Shown here: positions 36,351-46,228 of the stretch, piece after piece
Numbering within the stretch: position 1 is the stretch's first letter
Layout of the letters: each line of letters opens with the position of its first letter
DNA from: Candidatus Protoclostridium stercorigallinarum
GTDB lineage: Bacteria > Bacillota > Clostridia > Christensenellales > Pumilibacteraceae
Direction of reading: 5' to 3'
DNA: 51,066 nucleotides
Assembly (NCBI GenBank): GCA_019113275.1
Contig: DXHS01000070.1
Coordinates: 1-51,066 of the forward strand
Notes under the pieces: model-generated
Told to the model about the DNA's origin: nothing
Databases searched by the model: none
What the model saw: the letters and a program-made list of their open reading frames with translations, nothing else
Position numbers and translations under genes: made by a program

Positions 36351-38723
36351 TTAAGAGCGTTTCCAATAACGGTTAGTATAAGTGCTATTAAGATACTTCG
36401 CTGCGGTAGACGCGTTTGCCAACGAAGGTCCGGGAATACTCGCTCCGCTTGTCGCGGTACTATCATAAGAATACCACCAGCCGTTCGGATGTTCAAACAC
36501 TACGCTCGTCAGGCTGCTGCAATCACTGAACGCATAAGTTCCGATGCTCGTTACATTATTTCCGATCGTTACGCTCGTCAGTCCGCTGCAATCACTGAAC
36601 GCATTATTTCCGATACTCTTTACGCTGTCGGGGATCGTTATACTCGTCAGCCTGTTGCAGCCATTGAACGCAGAGCCCCCGATGCTCGTCACGCCGTTTC
36701 CGATCGTTACGCTCGTCAGTCCGCTGCAATCTCTGAACGCAGAGCCCCCGATACTCGTTACGTTGTCTGGGATCGTTATACTCGTCAGTCCGCTGCAACC
36801 ACTGAACGCAGAAATCCCGATGCTCGTCACGCCGTTTCCGATCGTTACGCTCGTCAGTCCGCTGCAATTATAAAATGAACATTCACCGATATTCGTTATG
36901 CTATCGGGAATGACAAGATCAGTAATAAGTTTACCACTCAAATATAAGTTATGTGCATGATAGAGCGGATTCGCAGTAGAGTCGTTAAATTCTATCGTAC
37001 ACCATGCCGCAAGATCGGTTATATGCACTTCCGTCAGTCCGTTGCATTCCGAGAATGCAGAACTTTCAACGCTCGTCACGCCGTTTCCGATCGTTACGCT
37101 TGTCAATCCGCTACAATCAAAGAACGCACGCCGTCCTATGCTCGTCACGCTGTTTGGTATCGTTATACTCGTCAGATTGTTGCAATATCCGAACGCATAA
37201 TCTCCGATGCTTGTCACGCTGTCGGGGATAATAAGCTCAGTTATGAACTTGCCGTTCAAATACAAGTTATGTGCATAATAAAGCGGGTTAGCAGTAATTC
37301 CGTCAAATTCGATTGCACACCATGCCGCAATGTCGCTTATATGTATTTCCGTCAGTCCGCTGCAACCCGAGAATGCAGAACTTTTAATGCTCGTTACGCT
37401 GTTTCCAATCGTTACGCTTGTTAATCCGCTACAATCAAAGAACGCAGAACCCCCGATGCTCGTTACGCCGTTTCCGATCGTTACGCTCGTCAACCCGCTA
37501 CAACCATAGAACGTAAGATCACCGATGCTCTTTACATTGTCGGTGATAACAAGGTCGGTTATGAATTTGTCGTTCAAATACAAGTTATGTGCATAATAAA
37601 GCGGATTAGCAGGAATTCCGTCAAATTCTATCGCACACCATGTTGCAATATCGGTTATATGCACTTCCGTCAGCCCGCTGCACTTATAGAACGCAGAATC
37701 CCCGATGTTCGTCACACCGTTTCCAATCGTTACGCTCATCAGCCCGCTACAATCATAGAATGCAAAACTTCCTATGCTCGTCACGCTGTTTCCGATCGTT
37801 ATGCTCATCAACCCGCTACATTCATAAAACGCAGAGCCCCCGATGCTCGTTACATTGTCCGGAATGGCAATGCTCTTCAGATTGCTGCAATATCTGAACG
37901 CAGAGCCCCCGATACTCGTTACGCTATTTCCAATCGTTACGCTTGTCAGTCCGCTGCACTCATAGAATGCAGAATCCCCGATGTTCGTTACGCCGTTTCC
38001 AATCGTTACGCTCGTCAGCCCGCTACAACCAAAGAATGCGCCGTAAAGAAGATCACCGCCCGTTATCGTCACATTCCTGAGCGATGTGGGAATGTAATAG
38101 TATTCATAATAGGAATTTGCATAAAACTGTTTTGCGCTGGTTCCGCCCGTATAACTGCTCGTGCCAAAAATATAACCGAACAACGTGGAAGCGGAAGCGT
38201 CCGCTGCCGAAGCTTTGCCGCCCACGAACGGGAGCGTTATGCTCGTCAAACTGCTGCAACCAAAGAATGCGGAATTACCTATGCTCGTTACGCTGTGGGG
38301 AATTGTTGCGTTCTTAAGGCTGATGCAATTATTGAACGCTGACCCGCCGATGCTTGTTACGCTGTCTGAGATTGTTATGCTTGTAAGGTTGCTGCAATTT
38401 GAGAACGCAGAATTTCCGATATTCGTCACGTTGTCGGGAATCGTCACACTTGTAAGTGAGCTGCAATCACGAAACGCATACCGCCCTATACTCGTCACGC
38501 TATTACCGATGGTCACGCTTGTCAGTCCGCTGCAATCTTCAAACGTAGAATCTTCGATACTTGTTACGCTGTTTGGGATCGTCACGCTCGTCAGTCCGCT
38601 GCAACCACGGAACGCATAACTTCCGATGCTCTTCACGCCGTTTCCAATCGTCACGCTCGTCAGTCCGTTGCAATCACGAAACGCATAACTTCCGATGCTC
38701 TTCACGCCGTTTCCAATCGTCAC
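36351..38723 (-). pseudogene. C-terminal part of the interrupted BspA-like LRR protein
   Basis: LRR_5 repeats (TSVTIGNGVTSIGxxAFxxCSGL) in the same frame as 38739..42656, separated by a single TGA at 38739-38741. Confidence 0.85.
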
Positions 38724-38738
38724 GCTCGTCAGTCCGCT

Positions 38739-41700
38739 TCAACCACGGAACGCATAACTTCCGATGCTTTTCACGCTGTCAGGGATCGTTATGCTTGTCA
38801 GTCCATTGCAACTACTGAATGCTGAATCGCCGATATTTGTTACGCTGCCCGAGATCATTACACTAGTTAGTCCGCTGCAACCCGAGAATGCGCTCTTTTC
38901 TATGTTCGTCACACCGTTCCCGATCGTCACACTTATAATATACCGGGATTCCGTGAATAAATATGCAGGGATCGTCTGTACGTCATCTCCGAACACGACT
39001 GTGATTCCATTACTATTGGATCCGGCATTCACAAATACAGCAGAGGAACTTGATGAATTATTTACGGAAATCGCATTATAATTAATTTGCGTTATTCCGA
39101 CACAATTATAGAACGCATGCTCGCCAATTCTCGTTACACTGTTTCCGATTGTTACGTTTATCAGTCCGCTACAACCTTCAAATGCATAATTTCCGATGCT
39201 TATTACGCTGTCGGGAATGGTGGTGCTCGTCAGCCCGCTGCAATTATAGAATGTATAATTGCCGATGCTCGTTACGCTGTTTGGAATGATAAGGTCGGTG
39301 ATAAGTTTACCACTCAAATATAAGTTATGTGCATAATAGAGCGGATTCGCTGTAGAATTGTTAAATTCGATCGCACACCATGCCGCAATATCTGTTATAT
39401 GCACTTTCGTCAGCCCGTGGCATCCTTCGAATGCTGAACTGCCGATTCTCGTCACGTTACTCCCGATCGTTACACTGATTAAATTGGGGCGATAGGACGA
39501 ATAACTTACATAGAATAGGTAAGCCGGGATTGTTTTAACGGTATCCCCGAAAACTATCGTGATACCTGTGTCGTCGCCCGCATCACAGAATATATAGTTT
39601 GCAGAAGTCAGATCGTCAATTGCTATTGCATTATAGTAAATCGTCGTCAGCATGCGGCAACCATAGAATGCATAATTTCCGATGCTTGTTACGCATTTAC
39701 CGATAGTCATGTCCGTCAAATTGCTGCAATTTTGGAATGCATAACTACCGAGGCTCTTAACACTATCGGGGATGGTTACGCTTATAAGCGAACTGCAATC
39801 ACTGAACGCATATTTTTCGATATTTGTCACGCTGTTGGGAATATTCACGCTTGTAAAACTGCGGCAACCATAGAACGCGGCAAAAGCAATTTTTTCCACG
39901 CCGTCAGGGATGACAAGTTTCGTTACTAACTTTCCGTTGAGATATAGGTTGCCGGCATAGTATAACGGATTATCTGTAGCAGCAGATAAGGAAATACTAC
40001 ACCAAGCGGCCATATCGGTAATATTTACACGCTTTAATCCGTCGCAATTATAGAATGCGCCATAAATACTTGTTACTCTGTCATGAATTTTCACACTCGT
40101 CAGCCTGCTGTATCCGCCGAACACATATTTACCGATGCTCGTTATATCACTCGGAATCACCAAATCGGTCACAAGCTCACCGTTCAGATAGAGATTCTGT
40201 GCATAAGACAACGGATTTGAATGAAAATTCGAAAACGATATCCTGCACCAAGCCGATAGATCGGTTATATATACGTTTGTCAATCTGCGGCATCTTTCGA
40301 ACGCAGAACTTTCGATACTCGTTACGTCGTTCCCGATCGTTACGCTCGTCAACCCGCTACAATCATAGAACGCGCCGTAAAACAGATTGCCGCCCGTTAT
40401 CGTCACACTCCTGAGTGATGTGGGAATGTAATAGTATCCATAATAGGAACTTGTATAATAAGAATTTGCATAATACTGTGTTGTACCGGTTCCACCCGTA
40501 TAACTGCTCGTGCCGAAAATATAACCGAACAACGTGGAAGCGGAAGCGTTCGTCGCCGAAGCGCTGCCACCCACGAACGGAAGTGTGATACTTTCCAGAG
40601 ATGCACAACCTGAAAATGCACCTTCTTCAATTTCCGTCACATAATCGGGTACGACGATTTCCTTAGCCGTTTTGTCTTTTATTCCCGTTATGATACAAGA
40701 GGTGGTAGTGGAAGTGAAGGTGAAAACAGACATTTCTTTTGTCAATTCATATTTTGCAAGTAGCGTTACATCGTTTGCTCCAAGTACAAAACAATATGTA
40801 TTTTCCGTTGTAACGAGTTCGCCGTTCAGATACCAGCCCGAAAACGTATATCCAAGAATGGGCGCGGATGCCGTGCATGTGATTTCCGTAGCGTAGTCAT
40901 ACGTTCCTACTCCGGTCACCGTACCTACGTTGTCATCATATTCGACGGCAACATCGTACTTATTAATTTTCCATTTTGCAGTCAGCGACTTATCTTCCGT
41001 TAACTGCCATACGGGCAAAGGTTGACCGTATTCGTCCGTAAATCGTATTTCTTTGCTATACCAACCTAGGAAAGTATATCCCATGCGTTCGGGTACGGGA
41101 AGAGGGCGCGCCGTATCATAGGTTACTTCTTGTTCATCAGCGCTCACCGTTCCGCCGTTTGCGTCGAGTTCAACAGTGTAAGAATTTGCCCTCATATCGG
41201 CATATAAGGATAATTCGTCCCATAAAATGCGCGTCTGATATATAGCTCCGTTTTCCGTCCAATCATGGAATGTATAGCCGGGCGTTGTGTAATCGTAGTT
41301 TAGCGCATATTCATAGCCGGTATAAGCGGTTTCGGAATACATCAAAACATTCTTGTGATTGTAATAACTTACAGTAACGGCATAGCTGCGGTATATTGTC
41401 AACGTATATACTTCCGCAAGGTCGCCGTTTTCATCTTCCAACATGATATAGAACACGTTGTCGCCGTTCAGCAATTTTCCGTTGCTGCCGGCAGCTATTT
41501 TAGTAGGGATCTTGTTTTGCCCGAGAATATCCGAATACAGACTCCATTTTCCCGAAGAAACCGTCACTCTATTCAGGAGGGCAACGCTGTTCGTCGTATG
41601 ATCGACAAACATATAAATGTCTGTTCCATTGATCATCGCACCTTCGACTTGCGTGATTTCGGGGAGCGCAGTTTTTACCGTGACCTCACATATTGCTGTT

Positions 41701-42656
41701 TTTCCGTTATGTGATGTGGCGGCGATTGTTGCCGTGCCTCTGCCGACAGCCGTTATTTTTCCGCCTGCAACCGTCGCCACGGACTGATCGGAACTCGTCC
41801 ATGTAACGGATTTATCCGTCGCATCATTCGGCAAAACGATTGCCGTAAGCGTTTCGCTTTCGCCGATCTCAAACATCAAAGAAGTTTTATCGAGCGAGAC
41901 TGAAGTTACTTCGATGACTTCGGGCGCCGGCTCGCTGACGGCAACTGTACAAAACGCAGTTTTGCCGTTATTTGTCGTAACGATGATCGTTGCCGTGCCG
42001 TTGCCGATCGCCGTAACCTTGCCGTTTACGACCGTGGCGACGGAAGGGTCGGAACTCGTCCATGTAACGGATTTATCCGTCGCGTTGCCCGGCAGGACGG
42101 TCGCCGTGAGCGTTTCGCTTGCGCCGATCTCCAACGTCAAGGACGTTTTATTGAGCGATACGGAAGTTACTTCGATGACTTCGGGTGCGAGATCATTGAC
42201 GATAACGGTACAAGACGCGCTTTTGCCGTTATGCGCCGTTGCCGTGATCGTCGTTGCTCCTTCGGATTTTGCCGTAATTTTCCCGCCGCTGACAGACGCG
42301 ACGTAAGGATCCGCGCTCGACCAAGATATAGTATTATCCGTCGCATTGCTTGGAGAGACCGTAGCGACAAGCGTATAGTTTTCTCCTACCTCCAATGCCA
42401 ATGAATCTTCATTTAGTGCGACCGAAATAACGGCAACATCTTTATCGTCATCCGGATCGGTGCCGGGCTCATCGTCACCACCAGGGACTATCCCCGAATC
42501 GTTGCCGTGATTTGGATATTCACCGCCTTGTTCTGTGTTCTGTCCGTCGCCGAGTGTTTTATCGTCTCCGCAAGCGGCAAAGAATGCGGCACACACGAGC
42601 AAAAGCGTTGCCGATAATGCCAGCAAAATGATGATCAATAATTTCCTTTTACTCAT
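38739..42656 (-). CDS. BspA-like LRR surface lipoprotein with Big_2-type and InlB_B-like repeats (truncated by TGA)
   Basis: Lipobox LLLVCAAFFAACGDD; three Big_2-like domains (SVxLxxxSLxxEVGExxTLxATVxPxNATDxxxxWxSxDxxVA); Listeria-Bacteroides-type repeats (YTVELDANGGTV...GYTFLGWYS); then LRR_5 repeats; RBS ggaggtcgcgtt before ATG. Confidence 0.92.
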   Translation of the reverse strand: MSKRKLLIIILLALSATLLLVCAAFFAACGDDKTLGDGQNTEQGGEYPNHGNDSGIVPGGDDEPGTDPDDDKDVAVISVALNEDSLALEVGENYTLVATVSPSNATDNTISWSSADPYVASVSGGKITAKSEGATTITATAHNGKSASCTVIVNDLAPEVIEVTSVSLNKTSLTLEIGASETLTATVLPGNATDKSVTWTSSDPSVATVVNGKVTAIGNGTATIIVTTNNGKTAFCTVAVSEPAPEVIEVTSVSLDKTSLMFEIGESETLTAIVLPNDATDKSVTWTSSDQSVATVAGGKITAVGRGTATIAATSHNGKTAICEVTVKTALPEITQVEGAMINGTDIYMFVDHTTNSVALLNRVTVSSGKWSLYSDILGQNKIPTKIAAGSNGKLLNGDNVFYIMLEDENGDLAEVYTLTIYRSYAVTVSYYNHKNVLMYSETAYTGYEYALNYDYTTPGYTFHDWTENGAIYQTRILWDELSLYADMRANSYTVELDANGGTVSADEQEVTYDTARPLPVPERMGYTFLGWYSKEIRFTDEYGQPLPVWQLTEDKSLTAKWKINKYDVAVEYDDNVGTVTGVGTYDYATEITCTASAPILGYTFSGWYLNGELVTTENTYCFVLGANDVTLLAKYELTKEMSVFTFTSTTTSCIITGIKDKTAKEIVVPDYVTEIEEGAFSGCASLESITLPFVGGSASATNASASTLFGYIFGTSSYTGGTGTTQYYANSYYTSSYYGYYYIPTSLRSVTITGGNLFYGAFYDCSGLTSVTIGNDVTSIESSAFERCRRLTNVYITDLSAWCRISFSNFHSNPLSYAQNLYLNGELVTDLVIPSDITSIGKYVFGGYSRLTSVKIHDRVTSIYGAFYNCDGLKRVNITDMAAWCSISLSAATDNPLYYAGNLYLNGKLVTKLVIPDGVEKIAFAAFYGCRSFTSVNIPNSVTNIEKYAFSDCSSLISVTIPDSVKSLGSYAFQNCSNLTDMTIGKCVTSIGNYAFYGCRMLTTIYYNAIAIDDLTSANYIFCDAGDDTGITIVFGDTVKTIPAYLFYVSYSSYRPNLISVTIGSNVTRIGSSAFEGCHGLTKVHITDIAAWCAIEFNNSTANPLYYAHNLYLSGKLITDLIIPNSVTSIGNYTFYNCSGLTSTTIPDSVISIGNYAFEGCSGLINVTIGNSVTRIGEHAFYNCVGITQINYNAISVNNSSSSSAVFVNAGSNSNGITVVFGDDVQTIPAYLFTESRYIISVTIGNGVTNIEKSAFSGCSGLTSVMISGSVTNIGDSAFSSCNGLTSITIPDSVKSIGSYAFRG

Positions 42657-42691
42657 AACGCGACCTCCGTAAGACTATTCATTCCGTGTGC

Positions 42692-42737
42692 ATTATAGCG
42701 TATTCTAAACGTTCATCAAATACTATATTTGATGAAC
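42692..42737 (-). promoter_or_regulatory. LRR gene promoter overlapped by a perfect palindromic operator
   Basis: Minus-strand TATAAT (42697-42692); GTTCATCAAATA-cta-TATTTGATGAAC at 42711-42737, covering the -35 region. Confidence 0.6.
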
Positions 42738-42817
42738 AAATACAAGCGCAGAACACATAAAAACACTTTGGCAATACTAATTCAATAAAATATTTCATAT
42801 AAAAATATCCGAATATA

Positions 42818-42885
42818 TTGCTATTTTTTAATCATTCTGTTATAATGTAAAAAAGAGTGTTCATCAAATATAGTAATCTATGAAC
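42818..42885 (+). promoter_or_regulatory. Divergent promoter with second related operator
   Basis: TTGCTA 42818-42823, 17-nt spacer, TATAAT 42841-42846; GTTCATCAAATATAGTAATCTATGAAC at 42859-42885. Confidence 0.55.
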
Positions 42886-42965
42886 ATTATTTTATTATCC
42901 TATTCTTTTATTGAGCGCTCCGGAACTTTTGTTTTGTATCGTAAAGAGCGTTCCGCTTTTTTCTT
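42853..42965 (+). ncRNA. Candidate short transcript (sRNA or leader) from the divergent promoter
   Basis: Promoter ending 42846 and a CGGAAC...GTTCCG-cttttttctttt hairpin at 42921-42965, with no convincing CDS between. Confidence 0.25.
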
Positions 42966-43002
42966 TATCCTTGTTTTGTTCGCGCGTTTGCCCTTATATC
43001 CG

Positions 43003-43031
43003 TTGTCAAACGGCGGGACGTGTGGTATAAT
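43003..43031 (+). promoter_or_regulatory. Sigma-A promoter of the DUF1295 gene
   Basis: TTGTCA 43003-43008, TATAAT 43026-43031, 17-nt spacer. Confidence 0.65.
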
Positions 43032-43078
43032 ATTGCCGTAAAACAAATGCCCGTTACGGAGACGGGCAAGAGGTACTT

Positions 43079-43984
43079 ATGGAAGAGACGGAAAAGAAAG
43101 ATATTTCGGAAAGCAGGGCTTTCGGGATCGCGGTCATCGCGCTCGTATACATCGCGGCTGCGGCGGGCGGTATCGCGCTCGGCTTGCTGCTGCCGTTCGG
43201 GCTGTGGCTGAACACGCTTCTTGCGGATATCGCGGCGACGGTGTTCGTATTCATATTCAGCGTAGCGCTGCGCAATGCTTCGGTATACGACGCGTATTGG
43301 AGCGTGCAGCCGATAGTCATACTTGCGGCGTGCCTCGCAGTGAGCGGCGCGAGCCCCGCAGGACTGATAATATTCGTACCCGTATGCGTTTGGGGCGTGC
43401 GGCTGACCGTCAATTGGGCGTATACCTTCAAAGGGCTGGGCGCGCAGGATTGGCGCTATACGATGCTCAAAGAAAAAACGGGCGCGTTCTACCCGATTAT
43501 AAATTTCATAGGCATACATATGGTACCCACTCTCGTGGTATGGGGATGCACGCTGCCTGCGGCATATGCGGTCGTGCTGAAACCGGAGATCAACGCCGGG
43601 TACATAATATTCGCCGCGCTCGTGCTTACGTCCTGCGTGTGGCAGGGGATAACTGACGCCCAGATGCACGTTTTCCGCGCTCGCGGGAGCGGCGGGTTCA
43701 TACGCGAGGGGCTGTGGAAGTATTCCCGCCATCCCAATTACCTCGGGGAGATCTCCGTATGGTGGGCGGTGGCGCTGGCGAGCTTATGCGTGCAGCCGGG
43801 CATGTGGTACCTTATCTTCGGCGCGGTCGCGAATACGCTGCTCTTTATTTTTATAAGCATACCGCTCGCGGAAGGGCACCAATCCCGCAAACCTGGATAT
43901 GAAGAGTACAGACGCGCCACGCGCGCATTGCTGCCGCTTTATAAGCGCAGCCGCACGGCAGAGCCGAAAGGGGAAAACGAATGA
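43079..43984 (+). CDS. DUF1295 / steroid 5-alpha-reductase-like membrane protein
   Basis: GGFIREGLWKYSRHPNYLGEISVWWAVALASL and GYEEYRRATRALLPLYKR; multiple TM segments. Confidence 0.88.
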   Translation: MEETEKKDISESRAFGIAVIALVYIAAAAGGIALGLLLPFGLWLNTLLADIAATVFVFIFSVALRNASVYDAYWSVQPIVILAACLAVSGASPAGLIIFVPVCVWGVRLTVNWAYTFKGLGAQDWRYTMLKEKTGAFYPIINFIGIHMVPTLVVWGCTLPAAYAVVLKPEINAGYIIFAALVLTSCVWQGITDAQMHVFRARGSGGFIREGLWKYSRHPNYLGEISVWWAVALASLCVQPGMWYLIFGAVANTLLFIFISIPLAEGHQSRKPGYEEYRRATRALLPLYKRSRTAEPKGENE

Positions 43985-44454
43985 ACGACGAGCCGAAAAC
44001 AGATCGGGCGGATGAGCCGTTTGCCGCGCAACAAAGCGAAACTTCGCTCGGGTCTGCCGAGCGCTCGTACAAAAATACTCACGGGCTTGCCGTTGCGATC
44101 GTTTCGGCAGCCGCTGCGATCATATCGTGTATCGTCATGGGTCTGATGATGGGATATATATTCGCGAATACGTTCGGATGGGCTTTGGCTTCGATATTAT
44201 CGCAAGATACCGATATCCCTCAGCCGTCCTCGGTGCCGTACGTTATCGGGATGTTCGTGTGCCTGGCGGTGATGATCGCGGCGTTCGTCCTTTCGATAGT
44301 CGCTTTGCGGCGTTACAAAGCCGCGCGGCGTAACGGAGTGCGCCCTGCGGCTACGCTCGCCGTCGCCGTATTTGCCCTCATAGTGAGCGGTATAGGTCTG
44401 ATATGGTCGGCTATCGGGATCCCGACTTTCGTTAGCCAAGGGCTCGGTCTTTGA
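43981..44454 (+). CDS. Small membrane protein (DUF4190-like)
   Basis: 157 aa, hydrophilic N-terminus then repeated TM pairs; start overlaps the upstream stop. Confidence 0.6.
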   Translation: MNDEPKTDRADEPFAAQQSETSLGSAERSYKNTHGLAVAIVSAAAAIISCIVMGLMMGYIFANTFGWALASILSQDTDIPQPSSVPYVIGMFVCLAVMIAAFVLSIVALRRYKAARRNGVRPAATLAVAVFALIVSGIGLIWSAIGIPTFVSQGLGL

Positions 44455-44474
44455 GACAGGATATGATAGTATAA

Positions 44475-44504
44475 GCCCGACGCGGTATCGCCACCGCGTC
44501 GGGC
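44475..44504. terminator. Bidirectional terminator
   Basis: gcccgacgcggt/atcgcc/accgcgtcgggc perfect 12-bp stem. Confidence 0.75.
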
Positions 44505-44508
44505 AGTT

Positions 44509-45294
44509 TCATATCCCCAATAATTTTTCTGCGTTCAGGTGCAATATCTTTTCGAGCGTTCTTTCGTCATGCACGTTGCGCTTTATGAAATTCAAGGTGT
44601 GCTTTATGTCCCGCCACGGGCTGTCGCTGCCGAAAAGTATGCGGTCGGGTGAGAGCAGATCGAGCGCGCGCCCGAAACGCTCGTCGTCGAATTGCGATGG
44701 AGCGAGCGAGAGATCGGTATACATGCCCGTATCTGCGAGAACTTTGATGTCGTCGTCGCTTACTCCGTATCCGCCCGTATGCGCGAGCACGGTCTTTTCG
44801 GGATCGAGCATGCCGAGAAGGGGCAGAAAGTCGGGCGCGTACACGTCGTACTCGGTATCGTGCACGCCCGGTCTGCCGCAATGGAACACGGCTATGAGCC
44901 CGCATTCTTTCACCGCCCGCCATATGTGGTACAGCCGCGGGTCGCGCGGAGAGAAACGCTGCATGTTTGGGTGGAACTTGATGCCTTTCATCCCCATGCC
45001 CGCATACATGCGTATCAGCTCGTCCGCGCCTTCGCTGAACGGGTGGACGGAAAAGAAGGGGATGAGCCCGCCGCTCTTTGCGGCTTCCGAGGCGAAGGCG
45101 TTTACCGTGCGTTCGTGTCCAGGGTGCGCGCACACGGGCAGGAGCACCGCGAGGTCGACGCCCGCCTCCGCCATCGCTTTTTTGAGCCCGCTCACCGTGC
45201 CGTCGGCGTCGCCTTCGCGCTTATCGTCCACGCCGCGCAGCGCTTTAGCCGCCAGCTCGTCGGGATAGCAATGCGTGTGAAAATCTATGACCAT
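44509..45294 (-). CDS. Amidohydrolase family protein
   Basis: MVIDFHTHCYPDELAAKAL, GIKFHPNMQRF, IAVFHCGRPG, LAHTGGYGV, ILFGSDSPWRD. Confidence 0.9.
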   Translation of the reverse strand: MVIDFHTHCYPDELAAKALRGVDDKREGDADGTVSGLKKAMAEAGVDLAVLLPVCAHPGHERTVNAFASEAAKSGGLIPFFSVHPFSEGADELIRMYAGMGMKGIKFHPNMQRFSPRDPRLYHIWRAVKECGLIAVFHCGRPGVHDTEYDVYAPDFLPLLGMLDPEKTVLAHTGGYGVSDDDIKVLADTGMYTDLSLAPSQFDDERFGRALDLLSPDRILFGSDSPWRDIKHTLNFIKRNVHDERTLEKILHLNAEKLLGI

Positions 45295-45428
45295 ACATTA
45301 AGATTACCACAAATCGCCCGCACGGTCAATCGGATAGATGACCGCAAATCGTTCTTGCCGTATGCCGAATAGGTTGACTGATACGTTCCCTCGGGTATAT
45401 AATATATCCGAACGGAGGTAACGGAAGA

Positions 45429-46052
45429 ATGAAAGTACTTATGATAAACGGCAGCCCGCACAAGAACGGTTGCACGAACGCCGCGCTCGGCGTGATAGCG
45501 GAAACTCTTTCCGCGGAAGGTATAGACAGCGAGATCGTACATATCGGGAGCTCGCGCATATCCGGCTGCATAGGCTGCGGGCATTGCCGCAAGAGCGGCA
45601 CGCACCGCTGCGTATTCGGCGACGATATGGTCAACGAAGTGATAGACAAGCTGGAAAAGGCGGACGGGCTCATAGTCGGCACGCCCGTGTATTACGCTTC
45701 GCCGAACGGCACTTTGGTGTCGCTGCTCGACCGCGTATTCTATGCGCACGGCGGATACCCGCACAAGCCCGCGGCGGCGATAGCTTCCGCGCGCCGCGCA
45801 GGCACGGTGGTGAGCGTGGACGAGCTGAACAAGTATTTCACGATATCGCAGATGCCCGTCGTGTCTTCCACTTATTGGAACGAGGTGCACGGCTCCAAAG
45901 CCGAGGATGTCATGCTCGACGAAGAGGGCGTAGCCACCATGCGCAATCTTGCGCTCAATATGGCGTGGATGCTCAGGCTCATCGCCTGCGGAAAAGAACA
46001 CGGCATCCTGCCGCCGGTCACAAATACCATTAAGACCAACTTCATCAGGTAA
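45429..46052 (+). CDS. NAD(P)H-dependent FMN reductase / flavodoxin family protein
   Basis: MKVLMINGSPHKNGCTNAALGVI, CIGCGHCRKSGTHRC, VGTPVYYASPNGTLVSLLDRVFY. Confidence 0.92.
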   Translation: MKVLMINGSPHKNGCTNAALGVIAETLSAEGIDSEIVHIGSSRISGCIGCGHCRKSGTHRCVFGDDMVNEVIDKLEKADGLIVGTPVYYASPNGTLVSLLDRVFYAHGGYPHKPAAAIASARRAGTVVSVDELNKYFTISQMPVVSSTYWNEVHGSKAEDVMLDEEGVATMRNLALNMAWMLRLIACGKEHGILPPVTNTIKTNFIR

Positions 46053-46061
46053 TGTGTTACC

Positions 46062-46104
46062 GGGGCGGAAACCCCTCTTTCGGTAAAGAGCGGGTTTCCG
46101 CCCC
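46062..46104 (+). terminator. Terminator hairpin
   Basis: ggggcggaaaccc ... gggtttccgcccc perfect 13-bp stem. Confidence 0.6.
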
Positions 46105-46228
46105 GTACCTCACCTTCCCGAGAAACTTAGTCCGAAACAAATGAACGGGTATATCTCTGCGCCTTTTCGGGCGTAGAAAATAATCCCGATTTTCCGGGGA
46201 ATACTCAATTTAATCAAGGAGTGTAGCC

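Noticed and set aside
36254-36496. 80-aa minus-strand ORF overlapping the LRR C-terminus
   Set aside because: Out of frame with the LRR coding sequence; no RBS or domain.
36351-40700. Dense ~69-bp DNA repeats considered as CRISPR or satellite DNA
   Set aside because: Repeats are in frame, diverged and encode LRR_5 units without unique spacers; not CRISPR-like.
35058-42960. Calling a complete mobile genomic island at tRNA-Leu
   Set aside because: No integrase, relaxase, phage gene or right-end att match seen; only the duplicated tRNA end and the composition shift support it.
42879-43047. 55-codon ORF MNIILLSYSFIERSGTFVLYRKERSAFFFILVLF...
   Set aside because: No Shine-Dalgarno, runs through the putative terminator and the DUF1295 promoter; probably chance.
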